Shown: piece after piece, positions 46,579 to 56,600 of the stretch
Position numbering within the stretch: position 1 is the first letter of the stretch
Layout of the letters: every line of letters begins with the position of its first letter
Source of the DNA: Verpa conica
Lineage: Eukaryota; Ascomycota; Pezizomycetes; Pezizales; Morchellaceae
Assembly: GCA_033030425.1 (NCBI GenBank)
Contig: JAUFSD010000018.1
Coordinates: 744,001 to 808,000 of the forward strand
DNA length: 64,000 bases
Direction: 5' to 3'
The notes under the pieces: generated by a model
Databases searched by the model: none
Seen by the model: the letters and a program-made list of their open reading frames with translations, nothing else
Told to the model about the DNA's origin: nothing
Program-made: the position numbers and the translations under genes

Positions 46579-47216
46579 CAAGGCCTCCAGCCACGTAGAC
46601 TTGTTAGCTGCTGGGAGGGGAGTTTTAACCCTAAATTATCGTTATCTTTATAGCTATAAAACAAATCAAAGTGCTAGAAGGTAAAATTTAATATATGTAA
46701 CTTTGAAGTGATTCTTCTTCAGTGATTTTTAATTTATAAATGCTGAGGCTTAAGCGTTGCTAACCCCCAAGCCTCCCAAAAATCAAACTGGACTTGGCAG
46801 GTGCGTTACGTGCTTGTTTCCACCCCCAGCTATTGTATTGCAAGCACGGTAGGCAGACTGTACGTAGTGGATTTAGTGGGGTTTGCCGTTGCTGTTGCAG
46901 CTTCTCTGGTGTCTTGATTGATTACCCCACAATCTAAAGGGGCAACACCACCTGCCCTGGTGCGGGTGCGCAAATGGGTGAAAACTTGACAAAGAATGCG
47001 GAGGGCCAAGTGCTAAAGGGTTTGAGAGAGAGAGAGAGGGGAGGGGGGGTCAAGATGCACTGTCTTGTCACTGACAAGAGACTTTCTCTCTGGTAAAGTG
47101 TCAATTCCAATTAGTTAGAGGGCAGCACGAGAGCACGTGACGACGCCAGAACTGACAAAGCTAATCTTTTTTTTCCTTTGCAACAGAACAAGACAAAGCG
47201 AAACAACAACGTCGAG

Positions 47217-48611
47217 ATGCCTCCCTCTAATGACGTTGACCCACGAAGGGTACACACCCCTCTCCTGGCCATACGGGAATAAAAACTAATCTGTCCTCTC
47301 TTCACCTCGTGTAGGTAGTTGGTGTCCAAGCTGAAATCGTAACGAACGTCACCTCGACCGATTTCCCCGGCCACTGGCCAAACGAGGACCATTCTTGGGA
47401 CATTAACAAGTTCAAACAAGTACTCACCTCTAATCTCACCATTAACCTCATAGCTAACATTACGCAGTCTTTCAGAATCGAATTCCATAAAAATACACCC
47501 CTCTTCGCTGAGTTTGACCTAATCCACATTGATGCCTCAGTCGCAAACACATTCCGCAGAATCCTCCTCTCCGAGGTTTCAACACTTGCAATTGAGACCG
47601 TATATGTGTCCAACAACACCAGCATTATCCAAGATGAGGTGCTATCACATAGGTTAGGGTTAATACCATTAGCAGGTGATAAGGAAGCATTGAAAGCTAT
47701 GAAATGGTATACAAGTATGTCCTCTACCTTATCCCCGCCTATCTTACTCAACACTGACTCGTCACACAGAACCACAACCCGGCGAACCCCCCCGCGACCC
47801 AACCGACGAAGATACAATCGTCCTCCACCTCCGCGCCGCCTGCGAACGCATCCCCGGTGCTAAAAAATCTGAAACTGACCCCGACAAACTTTATAAGAAC
47901 CACTCTGTCTACGCCCGAGACCTCATCTTCGAACCTGCAGGTAAACAAATCGAGTCCTTTGCAGCGAACCCTGTGCGTGCCGCAAACCCGGATATCCTTA
48001 TTGCAAAACTTCGCCCAGGGCAGGAAATCGATGTCACGATGCATTGCGTACGGGGAATTGGCCAAGACCATGCAAAGTTCTCTCCCGTCGCTACGGCGAC
48101 TTATAGATTACTACCTTTGATTAAGATTACGAAACCGATATTGGGGCGGGCTGCGGAGCGGTTTGCGGCTTGCTTCCCGAGGGGGGTTATTGCATTTGAG
48201 GCGGATGAGGCGACGGGGGAGAAGAAGGCTGTTGTTGGGAATGCGAGGAATGATACTGTGTCGAGGGAGGTGTTAAGACATGAGGAGTTTAAGGGCTGTG
48301 TTGAGCTCGGAAGAGTGCGGGATCACTTCATCTGTATTAATCCCCTTCCCTTCAAATATATTGAATACCATTTTCCATTTTCCATTGCTTTTGTTAATAT
48401 ACCCCTCAAACATATAGTCTCGATCGAGTCCTCTGGCCAATTCGATGCAGACGAGCTCTTCCTCTCTGCAGTTAGTACCCTAAAAGCTAAATGTAGCTTC
48501 CTCAAGCGCGAGACCTATAAGATGCTCAAGAAACAAGCGTTGGATGCTCGGAGTGGGAGGGGAGATCAGAGTAAGCTGAAAAAGGGAGATCGGGGTTGGA
48601 TGGAGGAATAA
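47217..48611 (+). CDS. RPC40: RPC40/RPAC1, shared subunit of RNA polymerases I and III
   Basis: Alpha-like assembly subunit that pairs with Rpc19 (AC19) in Pol I and Pol III. Exons 47217-47249, 47315-47714, 47770-48333 and 48418-48611, 396 residues (yeast 335). Conserved alpha motif: EFDLIHIDASVANTFRRILL followed by SEVSTLAIETVYVSNNTSII and QDEVLSHRLGLIPL. After the second splice comes EDTIVLHLRAACERI; then LRPGQEIDVTMHCVRGIGQD, HAKFSPVATATYRLLP and the C-terminal HFIFSIESSGQFDADELF. The third intron is predicted because leaving it in would insert 28 residues before the conserved SIESSGQ block. The first exon codes only 11 residues. The N-terminal half carries a short family-atypical insert. 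Confidence 0.93.
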
Positions 48612-48986
48612 TTTCGAGTGCAAAAATGTGATACGATAGCTAGCTATGATGGTAGATTGTAGATAAATATATGGTTGGCATGGGGGGGGCTGAACAAAAG
48701 GCTACTTTACTCTTATCATACACATCCTACACTTTAGGGGCGATATAAAAACCCTTCCTTTGCTGCACTATATTCGTTCTTAATTCATCTCGAATATTTA
48801 GGAATGATGTAACTACATCGCTAGTGGTGACTGACTGAATGAATGAATTAATCATAAGTACATGGAGCCCACCTGGTGGTGACTAACGGGCATTCCTTGC
48901 TTTGTAAAACTGTTAAAAACATACAAGAAAATCCTACAGCGTTGCAGATGATAACTGTTATCATGGTCTGCAGACTGTACGACAGA
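48612..48986. other. Spacer with one retroelement-tail insertion
   Basis: RPC40 3' flank; contains the 48821-48884 insertion. Nothing else seen. Confidence 0.55.
48821..48884 (-). mobile_element. 40-bp retroelement-tail insertion with 12-bp target duplication
   Basis: CTAGTGGTGACT (48821-48832) versus CTGGTGGTGACT (48873-48884), one mismatch. On the minus strand the insert reads GTGGGCTCC, then ATGTACTTATGATTAATTC, then an ATTC tail. It extends eight bases further 5' than the 45.8-kb copy and matches the 36.4-kb copy there. Confidence 0.65.
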
Positions 48987-50180
48987 CTACACCTTTTCAG
49001 AGCTTCCTCGATAAAAAATTACTGAAAGACTCTTATCCGGGGGAAGCCAAAGCTCAGACTTACCGTAGTAGCTGCTCCAGAAGACCCCGAGAGCCAACTC
49101 CTGCGTCTTCGCCTGCACCTCCGACGATCCATTCCCAGATAGCACTAGTACAAAATTCCGCCTATCAATACTAAATTGCCTGAAGTAGACTCCAAAGCAT
49201 TTTGACTCGTCGTCTATTTTTTGAAAACCCAAAGTATCGCTGCTTATGTCGCCCTCTGCCATGTCTCATAACCTGTTGCCGTTACCCATGATAGTGGTAT
49301 GGCTAGTTACGTTGCTCTCTGCCATTACCCATGTCCTACCGTCATAGTTCATGACAGTGGGGAAAACGGCCGAATTATAACTGGACTTGAATCAGCATTT
49401 CCAGTACTCATAAATAATACATCTCTATCATCTAAACTCGGATGAAAATGCAGCGATCCTAAACTCATATAAAGTGCAACGGTACCGAACTCAGGGTCAG
49501 CAGACACTATAGAGTAAGTCTTGTTCTGCTGATATTACCCAAACTCCTCACACTTAGAATGCCAATATCCAACCACTTTCCTTTTTCATGAGCTTTATCA
49601 ATCTCCGCACGGATTGGGGCGCTTAAAAATTTCATGATATAATTGCTTGCGCCGAGTAGGATCGTACTTATTATATTAATAAACAGATAGACCACCAAAC
49701 TCAATATCTCGGCCGTCTCGTATCTGCCTTCATATGCCATCCCCAGATCCGCTCCCGTATTTAGAAGAAACCCAGACTGTGATACTGATGTTGATGAAAA
49801 ATACGGCCGATGCTATTATGACACATTAGCTATAGCTACTCTGTCATCCCCCCGAGAAAAAGCCCTGAAGGTTCACTAGTGACTACGGGGAAGGTGCGTG
49901 GGAGGTTGTGGAAGACGAATCGGAGCTAATAAGAGGGTTGGACGAATGATTATCGGAATACTCTAAAGAGTCTATAGTTTGTACGGCGCTATATGCATAT
50001 TCTGAAGACCACACACTAACAGTGAAATATTTATTAACAGCAGAAGCCCCTTTAGCTAATGTAGAATAGTCATCCTTTGCCCTATCTTCCAATGCTGGAC
50101 TTTTCGTGCTCCTGGAGTATCTTTTGGTAAGACACCTGTATAATTCGAGGGCTTTCCCGACCTTGGTTCTCCATGGCTCG
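48987..50180 (-). pseudogene. DUF6536 membrane-protein gene, inactivated
   Basis: Fungal DUF6536 N-terminal membrane domain, recognisable from FINIISTILLGASNYIMKFL, SAPIRAEIDKAHEKGKWLDI and GILSVRSLGNISRTRLTL on the minus strand (about 49507-49740). Lesions: one extra G near 49741 shifts the frame between VWVSSKYGSGSG and MAYEGRYETAE. A TAG stands where the family has Trp after RLTL. The next splice donor reads ATGAGT instead of GTGAGT before YNSAVF. A TGA follows NGNRL, and a last 92-codon frame (48987-49262) is out of phase. The N-terminal part is also broken by stops. The protein was presumably a multi-pass membrane protein of unknown function. The call of pseudogene depends on these sites being real and not sequencing errors. 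Confidence 0.65.
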
Positions 50181-50905
50181 TGATAGGTAGCTAGTGAGTG
50201 ATGAAGACTTTATGCTACTAGACAGCAAGCTTTAAGAAAAAGGTGCTTTCTTAAATACCCAGGAGCCCCACTCATCGAGAGCTAGACCCCGTAAAGTATA
50301 CAAATATATGCACACATGTACATAGTGAAATTAAGTATCTTTCGATACCAAGGCTAATTCCAACATCACCCCATGAAGTAGGAGACTAAGATACTCGCAA
50401 CTTTTATAAGATAATAATAAAAATATTCATATGATTGCTCTCTCTCTGCTGTATCCTCTCACAGGATTATTGTAGAAATATAGGGTTTGAGGTCCACAAG
50501 AGAAATAGAAGGGAAGTAAGCTCAGGAAGAGGGTCTTATTTTGTTTTGTTTGTGTTTGTGGTTGTGTTTTTAGGCCTTATTAGTGTTGGGTACGAGTACC
50601 TTAACCTTTGGACTCCATGTAATTATGATTCATTCATTCATTCATTCAGTCCAGAGGTATTGATCATGATATATCACTCGGAGAATTAGATGGTAACTCG
50701 AGGGTTGAGCAAGGACTATAATGATACCCTAACCCAGGTATCATGAGATTATTGATCGAAAAAATAAACCTTATTTAGACTTGTACCTTTGATGATACAG
50801 TAACCACACAGTTTCCGGATTTATACACAAAGTAAATAAAAGCGTCCGACTTTTATCCACCAGTCACCCTCCCCATCAATCTTTCGATACCACCTTCCTA
50901 GCTAC
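50181..50905. other. Intergenic region
   Basis: AT-rich spacer with one plus-oriented copy of the ATTC-tailed sequence (about 50599-50649). No gene seen. Confidence 0.5.
50599..50649 (+). mobile_element. Plus-oriented copy of the ATTC-tailed element end
   Basis: CCTTAACCTTTGGACTCC, then ATGTAATTATGATT, then four to five ATTC units. The 5' part aligns with the longest minus copy (36.4 kb), which reads CTTAGCCCTTGGGTTCT there. I could not find a convincing flanking duplication, so this copy may be longer on its 5' side. Confidence 0.55.
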
Positions 50906-51632
50906 CTATTTCCTCTTCTTCAGCGCAATTTCCTTCTTCCTGATGCCCTTCCTCCTACTCTCCGCTCTGACCTTCTTCCTCACCAGCTTCGGCATAACCT
51001 TTCCAATTCTCCAATTGGCAGCCCTAGGAATATAAGAGCCCTCCGAAACCTTGTAATTCTCCGCCGGTGTAAGTGGTGTCCCCGCCTCCACCATATTCGA
51101 AGGCCTCTCGTAAAATGGTATAGCAGCCATCCCCAACCGCCTTGTCCTCGCAGCATTTTCGGGCTTAGGAAGCTTCTGGGTAGGTGTGAGTGCAATCCCA
51201 ATGAACTGGCGTCTAGGATGTTTCTTAGGATCTTTATAGTAGCGGACATAACCGGGTTGGAGGGCGAAGATAGTGTGGTCGCGACCCATGCCGGCGTTTT
51301 CACCTGGGTGCCAGATTGTACCACGTTGGCGGTAGATGACCATACCAATGCGTACCTTCTCGCCTGCACTCGAGTCAGCGACGATTGCGATTGAGGAAGG
51401 CAGAAGCAGAGGTGGTACCAGTAGTTTTCTTAGCACCCAATCGCTTTCCGGGCCCGTCCTTGGCTCCATTGGAGGCTTTAGATGCTTTATGTGTAGCATG
51501 ACGGACTGTGGGAAGGACTGAGGCCACAGGATTCGGGAATGCCAACCGTGAAAGTGGCCCGAGAGGCGATGGTAATTTTGTACATGCCGCACCAGCGACC
51601 CTGAATGTTGGTACCAGCCGTGGGAGTAGCAT
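50906..51632 (-). CDS. MRP7: Mitochondrial ribosomal protein bL27 (MRP7/MRPL27)
   Basis: Large-subunit protein whose N-terminal tail reaches the peptidyl-transferase centre. Minus exons 51419-51632 and 50906-51363, 223 residues. Start at ATG 51632 gives a mitochondrial presequence ([16 protein letters not shown]). The mature N terminus is [20 protein letters not shown] with RLGAKKTTG, then the splice into [40 protein letters not shown] and a fungal C-terminal extension ending in Lys/Arg-rich helices. The open frame continues upstream of the ATG to 51872, but that part overlaps the ALG14 first exon on the other strand. It is divergent from ALG14, with 187 bp between start codons. Confidence 0.95.
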
Positions 51633-51819
51633 TCCGCCTTCGTTTCCGATAGAAGTCTTGGTGGGGGGAGGGGGGAGGTGGGATGTGAATTGGGAATCTC
51701 GAATTCTTTCGCGGGGTCTTGGCATGAGAGGGTAATCCCACACCGCATCATTACCCTCCTCCCAGTGGGCAACGCAGCACAGCTTCAGGACACGGATCAC
51801 GGGTGTGCACTCGTTCGCA

Positions 51820-52663
51820 ATGGCAATTCTTCTTATCGGTGCCGTAATTTTCTTTACATTAATTCTCCTCACACTCGTAGGTTCCTCCTAAATCTTAGAA
51901 TTTATTATTCATTATACTAACAACTATCCATAGCTTCGTTTCCGCTCAATAACCCCCTATTTCAACCCAAGTGCACCACCGACCCGCACCTCTAAGACAC
52001 CCCCCCATGTCTTAATTCTCCTTGGTTCTGGTGGGCACACCGCCGAAATGCTCTCCCTCTTCTCTGCACTTCCTTCAGCAAATAGATATAAACGAACCTA
52101 CGTCTTCTCCTCAGGTGACTCATTCTCCGCCGTAAAAGCTGCTGCATTTGAAGCCCAATTACAGCAGAAAGCTGGCGTAACGAAGCAAGATATAGCTTCC
52201 CCGAACTACAACAACAAATACACACTCCTGGAGATTCCCCGGGCTCGTAAGGTTGGACAAAGCTGGCTTACCACACCATTAAGCTGTATCATTTGTATCA
52301 TCGGGTGTCTGCGTGCATTCACTACCGGTGGCATGCCGGATGTTGTGGTCTGTAATGGGCCAGGCTCTGCAGTGATGATGGTTGCTGTCTGTTTCCTATA
52401 TAAGGTACTCCCCCCCCCCTCATCTATTCAACACGGGTATATTGAGCTATCAGCTGACATATACGTGTTTTTTTTTTTTTTAAAAAAAATAGTTCTTTGG
52501 ATTTTGTACCACGAGAACAATATATATCGAGTCGTTTGCCAGAGTCAAGTCACTGTCATTGTCCGGGAGGTTGCTCTACCCGGTTGTAGACCGGTTTATT
52601 GTGCAGTGGCCCGGGTTGAAGGAGAGATGGGTGAGAGCAGAGTATCATGGGATTCTTATTTAG
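51820..52663 (+). CDS. ALG14: ALG14, membrane anchor of UDP-GlcNAc transferase
   Basis: Recruits Alg13 to the cytosolic ER face; together they add the second GlcNAc to dolichol-PP-GlcNAc in N-glycan assembly. Exons 51820-51876, 51934-52404 and 52493-52663, 232 residues (yeast 237). The N-terminal TM helix is MAILLIGAVIFFTLILLTL. The glycosyltransferase-28-like part begins HVLILLGSGGHTAEML and has RTYVFSSGDSFSA, FTTGGMPDVVVCNGPGSAV and, after the last splice, FFGFCTTRTIYIESFARVKS, LSLSGRLLYPVVDRFIVQWP and a C terminus EYHGILI. The last intron contains adjoining T and A runs before its acceptor. Confidence 0.95.
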
Positions 52664-53658
52664 CATGGTGTCTACATGGTGTCTTTTTAAAGGCGTTATA
52701 GAATGTGCCCAGGGGTGTCACCTACAGAACGTGCATTTTACATCTTATTTTTGTTTTTAGCATACTATGTAGTAGAGTTCAATAAAAAATGAGCTCCTAT
52801 AAATAATCTGGTTATATTTACGAGGTGACAAAGTTGTAAAATTCTCCCAGTCCATTTATATTTATCTCCATTTGCCCCCAATCCATACCTCCCATAATCA
52901 TTTATAGTCATACCAAAAAAGGAAAGTCATTAACTATGTAATCAGAAATAAGAGTGAGTAGAGTTTTAAAGTCATCAAAGTCGTTTCAAAGAGTTTTAAT
53001 AGGAGCGGGTATGAGCGATGTAACAGGGACGGGGGGGGACATGGACGAGGACAATGATAACCTATCAAAGAAACAAATAGAATACTACAAACCCCCCATA
53101 TAATCCACCAAGTCACATCCATGAAAAAAGACATAGAAATTAAAAAAGTGATTTGCTAAACTAACTAAAAGGACCTCTTCAGCCGACATATAGTAATAAA
53201 CAAAAATACAAAAGATGGGTATAAAAATAAAATGATGTTAAAGCACGTGCAGCTCCACCACGCTCCGGTCGTTGTGCGTAAAGAAAGAACAATGAATGAT
53301 ACAAACTCCCTTCGATGATATAAATGCCCTGTCCAACTCCAACATAGTCCCACAATACACGCTATGAAGAAAGGGAAAAGAGTACAATAAAAAAGCCCTG
53401 CAGAAATACAAGTATCCCCAAAACCCCGTATCAAAAAAAATCTTACATGCTCAACCAGGTGCAGGCCCTGGAAACTTTTGGGAATGAAGAAAACATAAAA
53501 ATAACCCCCTAGACATGAGTCCCAACAACCTAACGAACCACAAGCCTTTAATTCCATCCCAGAAGGAAAATATAAATAAATAAAATACGCCGTCACCCGA
53601 AGAAAAAAAAATCTAGCTACCCACGAATGTCGAAGAAAAGAAAAAAAGAATTGGGATG
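52664..53658. other. Convergent 3' spacer
   Basis: 3' flanks of ALG14 and the Sel1-like gene. The minus ORF at 53165-53665 is T-rich, has no family signature and most likely is 3' UTR. Confidence 0.55.
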
Positions 53659-56600
53659 CTACCACTCCTCCCTCTGCGACCGAAGATACTTCCTAGCAAC
53701 TTCATCACCTCCTTGGGCAGATAATTCCATCCAGTGGTAAGCAACGCACATCGTAGCCGGATCACGCTTGTCAGGGTCCTCTCCCTTCTGTACCATCATC
53801 TCTGGCCTAAACGTATCCTTAGGCTTAGACAAAGGCTTTGTTGACCGCGGGAGAAGAGTAGGGTTTGTGAGGTAGAAAATTGCTAACTCGCGCTGGGCAG
53901 TAGGATCACCCTCCTTTGCAGTTATGTTCCACATAGTGGCGGCGTCCTGCATTGAGTATCGACTATAATCTGCATTATCGCCACGACCACCTTTCTCTTT
54001 GCTCGATTCAGGTCCACGCTTGTGCGAATCCTTTGCAACAATCTCATCTGCAATCTCCACCATAGTTCGGCAAACGTCTTGCTTCAAACCCAAGGCTGCC
54101 AAGCCGGTATCCCAAAATGCCTTGCCGACTTCGGTCCTGTCTAGAATCGAGGCTGGAACAAATGCGGCGACGTACTGCAAATCACGGAATAGTGTCTTGG
54201 GACGAACTTCAGCTTGTCTGAAAAGCGTCTGTAAAACATCCACAATCATATCAGCGCTTGGAGCGGCCGCGTGGGGAGTAGGCGAACGAGTCCCACTCGG
54301 AGTCATGAAAGGGGAAGCTATAGCCCCGCTAGTAATAAAGTTGGACCTGCGCTCTTCAAGATTGGCCATCGCTTCTTCGATATTGCTAGGTTGAGAAAGC
54401 TGCAAGCTACAAATCCGATTGGCGGCGTCTCCCATTGCATCCAGAAATGGGGAAGTTGGCATAGAGGGAAGAGTAGCTTTTCTTCCTTGAACGGAAGCTG
54501 GAGAACGAGAAGAAAGCATTGCAACAATCAAGAGCTCAAGCTCATAGATGGCTTGAAGCTTCTGGAACGGGTTTGGATGAGTAGAAAACCTAGTAAGAAG
54601 TTTCTTGAATGCATGAAGGAATGGGAATGCCAATAGGCCACCCTTTTTGGCCGCACTAAAAGCGAAAGGTCGAGCAGTGGCGTCGCTGGATGATGAGTTC
54701 TCCTCGCCTGAATGTGCTTCGCGCCCTACATTTTCGAGTGTTGCAACTGGAGCAGCCAGTTCACCCTTCTTATCCTTACCTAGAGCCTCAAAAGTACCAT
54801 GATTAGAGGTCTTACGAACATTCTTCATGCTCTTCTTCCTTCCGAGTCCCTTTTTGCCTCCCGGAGCAGCTGCGATCTTCGAAGTCTTTTCCATCGCTTT
54901 CCTCTTTGCCTCTTCCTGCTCTTCCTTCCTCTGAATACACTCGTCACCCAACCCACCAGAAAACCAAGCGTCCGTCTCGCTTCCTTGGCTGAACACCTCC
55001 AGTCCAAGATCACTTAGTAGCAAACCTGTCAAAGATTGTTTCAGCTCTGCTAAAAACTTTCTCTTTTCCCGGTTGATAGCCTCCGGAGATCTCGATAGTG
55101 TCGTGGGGGAATGTGCGGTCTTTGGTCTGCCAGAAGAGGCGTTTGCGGAAGCATGAGATGAAAACGGAGACCAAAAGGTATTGTGTGATTCTGACGGCAA
55201 TGCAGGGCTAGGCATGCCTAGAAAGTCTTCTCTTGAATCCATCAACCCCGCGTTCGACTTGGCCCTTCCCTTGCGACTCGGTGGTCCATCATGGAAGGAG
55301 CCGGCCATGCTGCTAGCTCTATTCCTCCCGAAAAGGTCACTAGTACTAGGTCTTCTGAGCATATCCAGACCACGTTTGCTGCTACTCCGCCCATCCGTCT
55401 CATGATAGTCGTCGTCGTCGCCAGCCACAGTCAAAGTACCCACACCAGCAAGATAAAGGTCACCTTTCTGCCTATTAATCGCCATCTCGCGGTCATCACG
55501 GGAGAAGAGCTCACTGGACCACAAAACAGGTCCGTCAAGTATCCCATCGCCAACCAGCTTTGTGACACATTTGTCAACCTCCAGGCAAAACCGGTGAATT
55601 CTTTCCTCGCCCTTGCAGAAATTTTCGACGGAGTATCTGCTGAGATACTCGAAAGTCATACTCGCTTGTTCGTCGCTCAGCTTGTTCGGACCTCCATGCT
55701 CCGTAGTTGCGGCCAAAATATCAATAAGGGTGTCGGACTTCAACAGCGCAAAGCTACTTGTTGACATTCGGTGGCTCAAATTCGAGCGTGTATTGCTCCT
55801 AGTGACGGCTTTTGGTCGTTGAGGCATGCCCATCTTCTTCAAAGCAAGAGCTACGTTCCTTGCCTCATCGTATGCCGCTGAGTTGCGAACATCTGTAACA
55901 TACCACATCTTGTCTCTGAGATCCTTGACCTTACGCATCATACTCTCAATTGCTGTATCGTGGCGCTCTTGCGCAAGAGTAAGCCAAACGAACCAGGCCT
56001 CGCATTCCTCAATCCCAGATGCTGACCGCTCAATTATGTCTCGTGATCCACGGGAGAAGATGTGGAGAAGGGCTCCAAATTCATCCCGCTGAAGTGATGG
56101 CGGAAGTTTGCGGGCTTGTAAAAGTGCTCTGTGGTACTGCTGTGACGAAACATAGTCTCCTCTAGCCAAACATTGCGAGGACGCGGCTTGAAGCATGGTC
56201 AAAAGCATAGATGGCTCCTGCACCCGTTGCTTCGGTTTGTCTAGACCATTTTTCATGGATGCTCCTCGTGACCGATCGGGAGCCGGCGCCTTCGATTGCC
56301 CTGCCGTAATCATGGCAGTCAGATTGCTCTGCGGGTGGAAGGGGTTGCTGGGGTCGAGTGTAGTCTCTGGAAGATTGATAGTAGGAACATTTGGAGCACT
56401 GTTGGCTTTCGCAGCTGATGGTCGATTGCTAAACTTTGTCCTCGTTTTTTCTAGAAGCGGCTCTTCAGGGATTTCATACTCTTCCACCAACTTCATGACA
56501 GCATCTTTTAGTTGATGATAGACCCTATCCATCCCTGAAACTTCTACCGGTCCTTCGTCTTCGCTATCACTATCATGGCCACAATCATCATCATCCTCCT

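Larger units (their letters stand above)
45364..47216. other. Intergenic region with two short insertions
   Basis: AT-rich spacer between divergent NPY1 and RPC40. Two retroelement-tail insertions lie at 45776-45837 and 46528-46578. A CCGG-TTCAACT-CCGG hairpin (minus, about 45545) resembles a tRNA T-arm without the rest of a tRNA. No gene. Confidence 0.55.

Noticed and set aside
53165..53665. 166-codon minus ORF as a separate gene
   Set aside because: Phe/Leu-rich reading of A/T-rich 3' UTR abutting the Sel1-like gene stop.
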